Shown one piece after another: positions 1 to 4,884 of a stretch of DNA of 8,047 bases. The first letter of the stretch is position 1; the number at the start of each line of letters is the position of its first letter. The DNA lies in contig PLSN01000121.1 of the NCBI GenBank assembly GCA_003165135.1, forward strand, positions 1-8,047. The letters are read 5' to 3'. The notes beneath the pieces were generated by a model. It made no database searches. It was not told the origin of the DNA and saw only the letters and a program-made list of their open reading frames with translations. The stretch is from Bacteroidota bacterium. GTDB taxonomy: Bacteria; Bacteroidota; Bacteroidia; Chitinophagales; LD1. The position numbers and the translations under genes were made by a program.

Positions 1-1
1 A

Positions 2-424
2 TCCTGCCTGCCTATCATATATCAAAGCCATCTGAATGATTTTTATATAGACAGTACGAATATCCAATGTCTGCCTGACCACTTCTCTGCGACATTCTTT
101 GATATGGACCCTGACTCCATGCCTCAGTGCACAGCTGTCAGCGGATGTGCCTATACAGCCAGCACCGGCATAGCAGAGCTGACTGCCAATGCACTCACGA
201 TCTATCCTAATCCGAATAAGGGCGCATTTACATTGAGTGTTGCAGGTCAGGCGACCAGCAACGGCGCTCTTTCATATACCATCACAGATATGCTGGGCAA
301 TGTAGTAGCACAGCAAACTATCACAACAAACAGTCAGCAGGTCGATCTCTCTGATGCTGCCGAAGGTGTATATACACTGGTGGTGAAGGGCTCAGCACCG
401 CTTAGGTTCACGGTGATGAGGTAG
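2..424 (+). CDS. Secreted leucine-rich-repeat protein with T9SS type A sorting domain (C-terminal part)
   Basis: The reading frame is open to the left edge, so this is the last 140 residues of a longer protein. The first ~45 residues resemble the final turns of a Bacteroidota extracellular leucine-rich repeat domain: a short leucine-anchored strand followed by a 'CLP' turn (IQCLPDHF), then a Cys-rich cap. From about residue 66 the sequence is a type A T9SS sorting domain: a YPNP motif at residues 68-71, a hydrophobic strand, a central 'DMLGNVV' strand and a 'GVYTLVV' strand close to the C-terminus. In this family the tail directs an exported protein through the type IX machinery, where it is normally removed and the cargo released or attached to the cell surface. 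The LRR part would be a binding module with unknown ligand. The sorting domain is secure; the LRR call rests on a short remnant. Confidence 0.85.
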   Translation, partial: SCLPIIYQSHLNDFYIDSTNIQCLPDHFSATFFDMDPDSMPQCTAVSGCAYTASTGIAELTANALTIYPNPNKGAFTLSVAGQATSNGALSYTITDMLGNVVAQQTITTNSQQVDLSDAAEGVYTLVVKGSAPLRFTVMR

Positions 425-463
425 ATGGAAATGGTCGGCGAGGACGCCAGCCAAGGGCAGAGC

Positions 464-476
464 AATTGATAATTGA
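464..476 (+). repeat. Two-unit AATTGAT/AATTGA heptamer repeat after a stop codon
   Basis: Starting 40 bases after the stop of the LRR protein, the + strand reads AATTGAT followed directly by AATTGA, a 7-base period. The same heptamer occurs at 7859-7876 on the other strand, also just after a stop codon and in the same orientation relative to the upstream gene. Its function is unknown; two short AT-rich copies could be chance. Confidence 0.4.
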
Positions 477-486
477 ACCAGCCTTA

Positions 487-900
487 TCATATACTTTCGA
501 AGGTGAGGGTCTGCTCGCCATGCCGCCATATCTCTTCGCCGAGAGATTCGAGTATGTGTCTGTCCTCATCGTATACTTTAGCGAAAATATTGCAGCTGTC
601 GAGGCCTTTGCCTTCACCATAATAGATACCGAAACTGCCTGAGGTCCTGACCCGTGCGGGCCTGGTCGGTCCGAGTACCACTTCGCCCGGCGTGACAAAC
701 ACAGATGCATTCTCCTGAATGATATCCAGCGATGGGCCAGCCTCAGCCCATATCTCACGCCCTGATACCCGGGCATGTACGAGCGTACGTGTGAAAGGCA
801 ACTCGCCGTCAAAGGCTTCTGCTGTAGCAGGCGCATCATCGAGATAATACCGGAACCTGATCGTTCTGCGGTCTGCTGTCTTTATCACAAAACCTGTCAT
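487..900 (-). CDS. DUF3830-like (cyclophilin-like fold) protein
   Basis: From the ATG at 898-900 this is a 137-residue protein without signal peptide or membrane segment, so probably cytoplasmic. It resembles the DUF3830 family, small proteins of cyclophilin-like fold. The N-terminal strand pair is followed by 'DDAPATAEAF', then 'VHARVSGREIW', then 'ENASVFVTPGEVVLGP', a 'FGIYYG' strand, an 'NIFAKV' strand, and a C-terminal 'LGEEIWRHG' helix before the last strand. These blocks occur in the order I recall for the family, and the length fits. No enzymatic role is established that I know of, and I do not claim isomerase activity. An in-frame ATG at 955-957 would add 19 residues, but family members begin close to the first strand and the sequence before 900 is A-rich, as usual for Bacteroidota starts. 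The gene stands alone, convergent with the LRR gene. Confidence 0.7.
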   Translation of the reverse strand: MTGFVIKTADRRTIRFRYYLDDAPATAEAFDGELPFTRTLVHARVSGREIWAEAGPSLDIIQENASVFVTPGEVVLGPTRPARVRTSGSFGIYYGEGKGLDSCNIFAKVYDEDRHILESLGEEIWRHGEQTLTFESI

Positions 901-1220
901 GAGTATTGTTTGTTTGAAGTGGATAAAGATAGCTTTTTCTCCATTGTCAGTGCCCATGAATGATACCGGGAGATCACATCAATACAGAGACGCCGAGAAC
1001 ATTGATATCATGAAAGTGTACACCGATAGGGAAGCGTGGGACTAAGGCTAAAAATGCCTATATTTGTATTCAGTAAGTTAATAATGCTATTTTGTTCTTT
1101 GCACCGGGATATAGGTGAAAGCTGTAAATATCCTGAATGAAATGGAGGTAAATACAAAATCAAAAAGCCCTGCGATAGTTCGCAGGGCTTGATAGGATGA
1201 TATGAGACTGAATCGGGACC
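901..1220. other. Gene-free interval between the DUF3830-like gene and the T9SS protein
   Basis: About 320 bases without a convincing gene (263 if the DUF3830-like protein starts at 957). It contains the terminator of the T9SS gene at its right end and a TATATTTG on the + strand at 1059-1066. That octamer matches the Bacteroidota -7 element but has no TTG at the expected upstream distance. Only very short reading frames follow it, including an 18-codon frame from about 1085. I found no matching -7 element on the minus strand for the DUF3830-like gene. Confidence 0.5.
1156..1190 (-). terminator. Intrinsic terminator of the tail-fibre/T9SS unit
   Basis: The arms 1166-1175 and 1180-1189 form a perfect 10-bp GC-rich inverted repeat (AGCCCTGCGA with loop TAGT), extendable by one A-T pair. 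Read on the minus strand the stem runs into TTTTTGATTTTG, a U-rich tail. It lies about 30 bases after the stop of the T9SS protein gene. The + strand side has no T-tract, so it acts for the minus strand. Confidence 0.87.
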
Positions 1221-1715
1221 TTAGTCCACTTTGATGACCTTGATAGACTTGTCTACCGTGCCATCAGCGCTGCTGAGGCGTATGAAGTATTGACCCGCAG
1301 CCATGCCTGTGAGGCTGATCGACTCCTGTGTATTGCCGGTCAGGTCAAACTTCTGTATAGCAGAAACCTCTCTGCCCACGTTGTCTATCAGGCTGAGATC
1401 AAACTGTACAGGTTTATCGACCTTAAAGTCCAGTGTGACTGCCTGATTAGCAGGATTCGGGTATGCGTTTACAGATAGTCCGCTCTTGATCTCCACTATG
1501 CCTACACCAAAGTTGCTGGGCTGCTGAAAGCCCTGCGTGAGTGTGAGGGTAGCGGCGCTGAGGGTGGTGGTGACCGCTTCGCCTACGGTATAGGAGGCCT
1601 GCATGGTAGCGGTGCTGGCGTAGCCGCCTGCAGAGCCTATGACCTGCCGCTCAGCCGTCTGGGCGAGCAGTAGTCCGGGTGACAGTGCTATGATGAATGA
1701 AATTATTTTTCTCAT
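1221..1715 (-). CDS. Secreted protein with T9SS type A sorting domain
   Basis: A 164-residue protein. Residues 1-18 form a signal peptide (MRK, hydrophobic stretch, LLLA followed by Gln19), indicating Sec export. Residues 19-66 are a short beta-rich segment ('QVIGSAGGYAS', 'YTVGEAVTT', 'LTQGFQQP') that often precedes the sorting domain in Bacteroidota. Residues 80-164 are the type A sorting domain: YPNP at 85-88, 'LIDNVGREV' in the middle, 'AAGQYFIRL' near the end and a terminal hydrophobic-basic strand. There is almost no cargo between signal and tail, so the mature protein would be a very small surface or secreted protein of unknown role. It starts 8 bp after the stop of the tail-fibre-like gene and is followed by a strong terminator, so the two are very probably co-transcribed. 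Confidence 0.88.
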   Translation of the reverse strand: MRKIISFIIALSPGLLLAQTAERQVIGSAGGYASTATMQASYTVGEAVTTTLSAATLTLTQGFQQPSNFGVGIVEIKSGLSVNAYPNPANQAVTLDFKVDKPVQFDLSLIDNVGREVSAIQKFDLTGNTQESISLTGMAAGQYFIRLSSADGTVDKSIKVIKVD

Positions 1716-1723
1716 GGTGATGC

Positions 1724-3013
1724 TTATTTAGTAGTTAGTTTCTGAACCATAGCTTTCAGCTCATCTATTTGTTTCTGCTGGTCCTGTATCTGCTGTTGCT
1801 GCTCTTTGATAGCCTCTGTCAGTACGGGTACCATGCCTATGTAATTGACGCCTTTGTATTCAAACACACTACCCTTGTTTAACTGTTTGTCATAATTGGT
1901 AGTGACCAGCTCAGGAAATACCTTCTCCAGGTCTTGTGCGATAAAGCCAAACTGAGTGCCTTTAGCCAGGTTCATTTTGCTGTACTCTTTTTTGAAAGTA
2001 TAGCTGGACGGGGCCAATTGCATCAGCTTGCCGATAGCATTGCTGAGCGGCTGCACATTTTCCTTCAGGCGGCCATCTGAGGCATTTGTGAATGTACCAG
2101 TCACGGTCACATTGCCTCCGAAATATCCTGCATAGCCTGAACTGCTTCCCCCATATACGCCGTATGATAATGTGCCGTTATCTGCCTCTCCGGACACACC
2201 ATTACCATTAGCTTCTGTAGTTGTTCCCCAAATAGCATACTCAGTGCTGGATACTACCTCCAAAGCATAATTCGGAGTAATAGTTCCGATACCGACATTC
2301 CCATTGGCCTGATCAATATAGAATACTGTAGATCCGGTGCTTCCCTGGTTAATATTAAGGTTTCCGCTATTGTCTACACCTATGTCCATATAGTTGTTTG
2401 CGCCGTCGCTGTATCTGACCAATGCACCAGCTGAATTGCCATGAAACTCGCCTGCCAGTGTGGATCCTGTGCCACCAAAATCATATGTATGAAAAGCGGA
2501 GGAGACCCCTTCTGCATCAAATACACCATAAGGACTATTAGTACCAATGCCTACATTGCCGGTATTGGTGTTGTATATACTGGTGCCATTTGTTGCCCAG
2601 TTGCCATTGCCTGCATTGAGAGCATACGGCACACTTTGAAACTGGCTGGGAGTGCCGAGAGCTACAAAACTGGTGCCACCGGTCGGGTCAGCCTCTACCT
2701 TCAGATAGTAGCTGCTGGTGCCCCAGCCGATCCCGGCGAAAGTACCTGATACCACATTGCCCGAACCGACCACGAGACTCACAAGGCCGTAGCTGTTTGG
2801 TGTGACGCTCTGGGTCTCCTGATAGACACTAGTACCTGATGAGCTCCCCTGCAGGACAGTAAAACGTATGTTGACAGTACCGGTGGTGATCAGATTGCCG
2901 GAGCCATCGCGTATGACGGCCTGGTAGTTAAAGCCCTGAGGTGCCTGGGCATAGGCCATGGTTGCTACAAAAAGCAATACCATCGTAATTACGGAGGAAA
3001 ATTGTTTTTTCAT
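1724..3013 (-). CDS. Secreted tail-fibre-like protein with S74 endosialidase chaperone domain
   Basis: A 429-residue protein. Residues 1-22 are a signal peptide (MKKQ, hydrophobic core, AYA then QAPQGFNYQAV), so it is a cell-encoded exported protein, not a virion part. Residues 23-130 are a beta-rich module common at the N-terminus of such Bacteroidota proteins. Residues 140-300 are Gly/Asn/Thr-rich with two GNVGIGT motifs (152-158 and 238-244), typical of trimeric fibre or collar repeats. Residues 308-400 match the intramolecular chaperone (Peptidase S74) domain: 'SDGRLK' at 312-317 supplies the Ser and Lys used for self-cleavage in phage endosialidases, followed by 'FGFIAQDLEKVFPELV' and 'VNYIGMVPVLTEAI'. 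Residues 401-429 form a Gln-rich coiled coil. If it behaves like the phage proteins it trimerises and cleaves itself before Ser312; that is inference. It leads a two-gene unit with the T9SS protein. Confidence 0.88.
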   Translation of the reverse strand: MKKQFSSVITMVLLFVATMAYAQAPQGFNYQAVIRDGSGNLITTGTVNIRFTVLQGSSSGTSVYQETQSVTPNSYGLVSLVVGSGNVVSGTFAGIGWGTSSYYLKVEADPTGGTSFVALGTPSQFQSVPYALNAGNGNWATNGTSIYNTNTGNVGIGTNSPYGVFDAEGVSSAFHTYDFGGTGSTLAGEFHGNSAGALVRYSDGANNYMDIGVDNSGNLNINQGSTGSTVFYIDQANGNVGIGTITPNYALEVVSSTEYAIWGTTTEANGNGVSGEADNGTLSYGVYGGSSSGYAGYFGGNVTVTGTFTNASDGRLKENVQPLSNAIGKLMQLAPSSYTFKKEYSKMNLAKGTQFGFIAQDLEKVFPELVTTNYDKQLNKGSVFEYKGVNYIGMVPVLTEAIKEQQQQIQDQQKQIDELKAMVQKLTTK

Positions 3014-3015
3014 AT

Positions 3016-3027
3016 CAAATATATTTG
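3016..3027. promoter_or_regulatory. Palindromic CAAATATATTTG beside the tail-fibre start
   Basis: This perfect 12-base palindrome carries TATATTTG on both strands. It fits the Bacteroidota -7 element, and a TTG lies 18 bases upstream of the minus-strand copy (3042-3044). But the element ends only 2 bases before the ATG, which would put the transcript start at or inside the start codon. It could be a promoter for a nearly leaderless mRNA, an operator, or an AT-rich coincidence. Confidence 0.3.
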
Positions 3028-3056
3028 GTTAAGTAATAATGCAATGTAAAAATAAA

Positions 3057-3085
3057 ATATTAAAAAAAATTATTTTTTTTAATAT
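3057..3085. repeat. AT-only 13-bp perfect inverted repeat
   Basis: The arms 3057-3069 (ATATT plus eight A) and 3073-3085 (eight T plus AATAT) are exact complements around a TTA loop. There is no G or C. It sits 44 bases before the tail-fibre start codon, between that gene and the end of the stress-protein gene. It could be a curved-DNA upstream promoter element, or a weak end point for stress-protein transcription; nothing here decides between them. Confidence 0.6.
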
Positions 3086-3105
3086 GAAATTCAGGCATTT
3101 CGTTG

Positions 3106-3141
3106 ATAGTCTATCCCCTATAAAGGGGATATTTTAACTAT
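3106..3141. other. Hairpin-forming inverted repeat between the uspA-like and tail-fibre genes
   Basis: The inner stem TATCCCCT / AGGGGATA (3112-3119 and 3124-3131, loop ATAA) is perfect over 8 bp. An outer pair ATAGT / ACTAT (3106-3110 and 3137-3141) continues it across an uneven internal loop. It lies about 117 bases past the stress-protein stop. On the minus strand no T-tract follows directly, so it is not a classic terminator; it may be a 3'-end stabilising hairpin or a protein-binding site. Confidence 0.45.
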
Positions 3142-3220
3142 TGAGTTTGTGCAGAAAGACGGTGCTTGAAGAGAAGACCATTTCTGCGCGATTTACCGGA
3201 GGGAAATTGAGTTTCGAAAT

Positions 3221-3270
3221 TAAATGATGCCTTAGCGTCGGTATGGGAGATAAATGATCATTTAGCGCCG
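3221..3270. repeat. Imperfect 20-base direct repeat, 30 bases apart, over the end of the uspA-like gene
   Basis: Bases 3221-3240 and 3251-3270 match at 16 of 20 positions (TAAATGAT, three differing bases, TTAGCG, one differing base, CG). The right copy contains the stress-protein stop codon; the left copy lies 30 bases downstream of it on the minus strand, in the same phase. The right copy also includes the 14-base palindrome TAAATGATCATTTA (3251-3264). It looks like an old partial tandem duplication of the gene's 3' end. Confidence 0.5.
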
Positions 3271-3692
3271 TGCTTTTTCATCGGGATCACTAGGGTATTG
3301 CACTGTGCGAGGCGGAGGACCTTGGCCGCTACACTGCCTATGATGAGATGGTCAAAGCCCGTACGCCCATGTGTACCCATGACGATCAGGTCGCACCTGA
3401 GTTTCTCTGCTTCCTGTAGTATCATATCTGTAGGATAGCCTACCTCCGAGCTGAAGGTGAAGGGCATACTGCCGAATATCTCAGTGGCGACCCGGCAGAT
3501 CTCTTCGCCCATGTGCTTGTGATCGCCTATGAGTAAGGTGTCGACAGTACCGTGGCCGACAGACAGTGAGCCCAGGTCAAGTACGGTGAATATATGTATC
3601 TCTGCATCAGGGAAACCTTTGAGAAATGGATATGCTTCGCTTAAAATTATCTTTGAAGACTCCAGTGAATCAATGCTTATGAGGACTTTCAT
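3258..3692 (-). CDS. Universal stress protein, UspA family (single domain)
   Basis: A 144-residue single-domain protein of the usual UspA length. It begins with the typical beta strand 'MKVLISID', has the middle hydrophobic strand 'EIHIFTVLDL' (31-40), and ends with 'LIVMGTHGRTG' (102-112) and 'NTLVIPM' (132-138). The ATP-binding signature G-2x-G-9x-G-S is complete: Gly106, Gly109, Gly119, Ser120. It is therefore probably an ATP-binding member. Such proteins act in the cytoplasm, usually as dimers, and help cells endure starvation or other stress; the target here is unknown. It diverges from the DedA/VTT-like gene, and a TACCTTTG at 3786-3793 is a plausible -7 element giving a leader of roughly 90 bases. 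A partial duplicate of its last codons lies just downstream. Confidence 0.93.
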   Translation of the reverse strand: MKVLISIDSLESSKIILSEAYPFLKGFPDAEIHIFTVLDLGSLSVGHGTVDTLLIGDHKHMGEEICRVATEIFGSMPFTFSSEVGYPTDMILQEAEKLRCDLIVMGTHGRTGFDHLIIGSVAAKVLRLAQCNTLVIPMKKHGAK

Positions 3693-3785
3693 ACTATTCT
3701 TTTTTGATTGTATTGTATGTCAATATTAACGAGGATAAGGACCGGCTATTATGACAATGGTCATGCAGCCGGATGATATTCAGTA

Positions 3786-3793
3786 CAAAGGTA
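3786..3793 (-). promoter_or_regulatory. Putative -7 element (TACCTTTG) for the uspA-like gene
   Basis: Minus-strand TACCTTTG fits the Bacteroidota -7 consensus TAnnTTTG and lies 93 bases before the stress-protein ATG. No TTG or TTTG is present at the expected -33 position, so the match rests on one element. Confidence 0.45.
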
Positions 3794-3831
3794 GCAAAGA
3801 AACAGGGCATAGCCCGGCATACATGAATACT

Positions 3832-3839
3832 TATATTTG
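3832..3839 (+). promoter_or_regulatory. Putative -7 element (TATATTTG) for the DedA/VTT-like gene
   Basis: TATATTTG fits the Bacteroidota -7 consensus and lies 40 bases before the ATG at 3880, predicting a leader of about 35 bases. No -33 TTG is seen. It supports the 3880 start: the upstream ATGs at 3751 and 3823 would lie before the predicted transcript start. Confidence 0.45.
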
Positions 3840-3879
3840 TTTTACATTACAATCCTTTCTTTATTTCATAAAATCACTG

Positions 3880-4473
3880 ATGTACTGGCAGTATCTATTA
3901 CTTTTTGTTTCAGCCTTTGCGGTAGATGTAGTACCTCTGCCACTGCCGCCGGCATTTACGATCATGGTCCTGCTGCAGCTTGTGTTTGGACTCAATATAT
4001 GGGTGGTGATAGTCATAGGCGTGGCGGGCTCGATAGCAGGCAGATATGTACTAACCCTATATATCCCGATCGTATCGGGCAGGATATTTAACCCATCAAA
4101 AAATGCAGATGTACAGTACCTCGGCCATAAGCTGAAGCAGAAAGGATGGGAAAGCCAGGTCGCTATACTCGTATACTCACTGCTGCCGCTGCCGACCACG
4201 CCACTCTTTATAGCTGGTGGCATGGCCAAGATGAAACCTTACTACATCATCCCCGCTTTCTGTATCGGCAAGTTCGCCAGCGACTCAGTGGCTGTCCTCA
4301 TGGGCAGCTATGCGGCCGAAAACACCGCTGCACTGATGCATGGCATGGTCAACTGGAAGACAATGGTGGGACTTGGAGTGGGGCTGACACTGATCTTTGG
4401 CCTGCTATTCATAGACTGGCGTACACTATTGCAGCAGGGCAGGCTACGGCTGCTATTCAATATCTGGAAATAG
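3880..4473 (+). CDS. DedA/VTT-like inner-membrane protein
   Basis: From the ATG at 3880 this is a 197-residue, strongly hydrophobic protein with about five membrane segments (near 4-18, 25-45, 46-65, 95-143 in two passes, 162-179). Two similar Pro-rich hydrophobic stretches, 'VVPLPLPPAF' (17-26) and 'LLPLPTTPLFIAGG' (101-114), look like the paired re-entrant loops of the VTT/SNARE-associated (DedA) superfamily; 'GVAGSIAGRY' (47-56) fits its glycine-rich motif. DedA proteins are needed for membrane homeostasis, and some move undecaprenyl phosphate or phospholipids between leaflets; which applies here cannot be read from the sequence. An in-frame ATG at 3751 would add 43 residues, but that segment is polar, unlike the family, and precedes the putative promoter. 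The gene converges with the response regulator, 6 bp between stops. Confidence 0.78.
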   Translation: MYWQYLLLFVSAFAVDVVPLPLPPAFTIMVLLQLVFGLNIWVVIVIGVAGSIAGRYVLTLYIPIVSGRIFNPSKNADVQYLGHKLKQKGWESQVAILVYSLLPLPTTPLFIAGGMAKMKPYYIIPAFCIGKFASDSVAVLMGSYAAENTAALMHGMVNWKTMVGLGVGLTLIFGLLFIDWRTLLQQGRLRLLFNIWK

Positions 4474-4479
4474 ACTGAC

Positions 4480-4884
4480 TCAAAAATGTTTGACCAATAT
4501 CTCATCAAGCATTTCGGTAGTGAGAGGTTTTGACTTAAAACCGGATAAAGTGGCATATCTTAGTGCTTTGGCCTGATCGTCGGGATTTTCGGAGGTGGTC
4601 AGCATCACTACGATGACCTTGCTTTTGAGCTCGTCTGTGAGTTTGTCATACTCATCGAGAAACTCCCATCCATTCATGCCGGGCATATTGATATCGAGAA
4701 AGATGATATCAGGCTGCTGGTACTCTGGTCGGTCATTATGCAGGAGATAGTCCATGGCGTCGAGACCTGAGGTTTTAGATATGACAATAGCGGCATAGTC
4801 TCCAGCCATTATGATTCTATTGTGATAAAAGTTGTCATACTTATTGTCATCGATCAGCATGATGCAGTTTACTTTACGCGTCAT
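4480..4884 (-). CDS. Receiver-only response regulator (Rcp1-like)
   Basis: A 134-residue single receiver domain with no output domain. The phosphorylation site is complete: acidic pair Asp12-Asp13 ('LIDDN'), phosphoacceptor Asp64 ('FLDINMPGMNG'), switch Thr96 or Thr97 ('VMLTTS') and Lys119 ('KSKPL'). The long loop and 'LTTSENPDD' are like the Rcp1 class that partners phytochrome-type and PAS kinases. Its ATG (4884-4882) overlaps the kinase TGA (4883-4881) as ATGA, indicating translational coupling and a cognate pair. This fixes the start; an upstream in-frame ATG at 4983 would add 33 residues lying inside the kinase gene. With no DNA-binding domain it must signal through protein contact, feedback on the kinase, or onward phosphotransfer. 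Confidence 0.93.
   Translation of the reverse strand: MTRKVNCIMLIDDNKYDNFYHNRIIMAGDYAAIVISKTSGLDAMDYLLHNDRPEYQQPDIIFLDINMPGMNGWEFLDEYDKLTDELKSKVIVVMLTTSENPDDQAKALRYATLSGFKSKPLTTEMLDEILVKHF

Noticed and set aside
408..839. Open 143-codon frame on the minus strand opposite and across the DUF3830-like gene region
   Set aside because: It overlaps the DUF3830-like gene on the same strand in another frame, and its product is rich in Arg, Ser and Pro with no recognisable domain, as expected of a shadow frame.
1010..1045. 11-codon frame starting ATGAAAGTG as a small peptide gene
   Set aside because: It is too short to separate from chance, and no promoter, conservation signal or amphipathic or hydrophobic character supports it.
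1165..1190. The hairpin as a bidirectional terminator also serving the + strand
   Set aside because: On the + strand the stem is followed by GATAGGATG with no T-tract, and no + strand gene reads into it.
1724..3013. Tail-fibre domain taken as evidence of a prophage
   Set aside because: The protein begins with a signal peptide and there are no capsid, portal, terminase, integrase or lysis genes nearby; such proteins are common as host surface proteins in Bacteroidota.
3861..4229. 122-codon frame antisense to the DedA/VTT-like gene
   Set aside because: The sense frame has clear membrane segments and VTT motifs; the antisense product has no family resemblance and no promoter or start context.
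4146..4478. 110-codon + strand frame inside the DedA/VTT-like gene
   Set aside because: It overlaps the real gene in another frame and gives a low-complexity product rich in His, Arg and Trp without domains.
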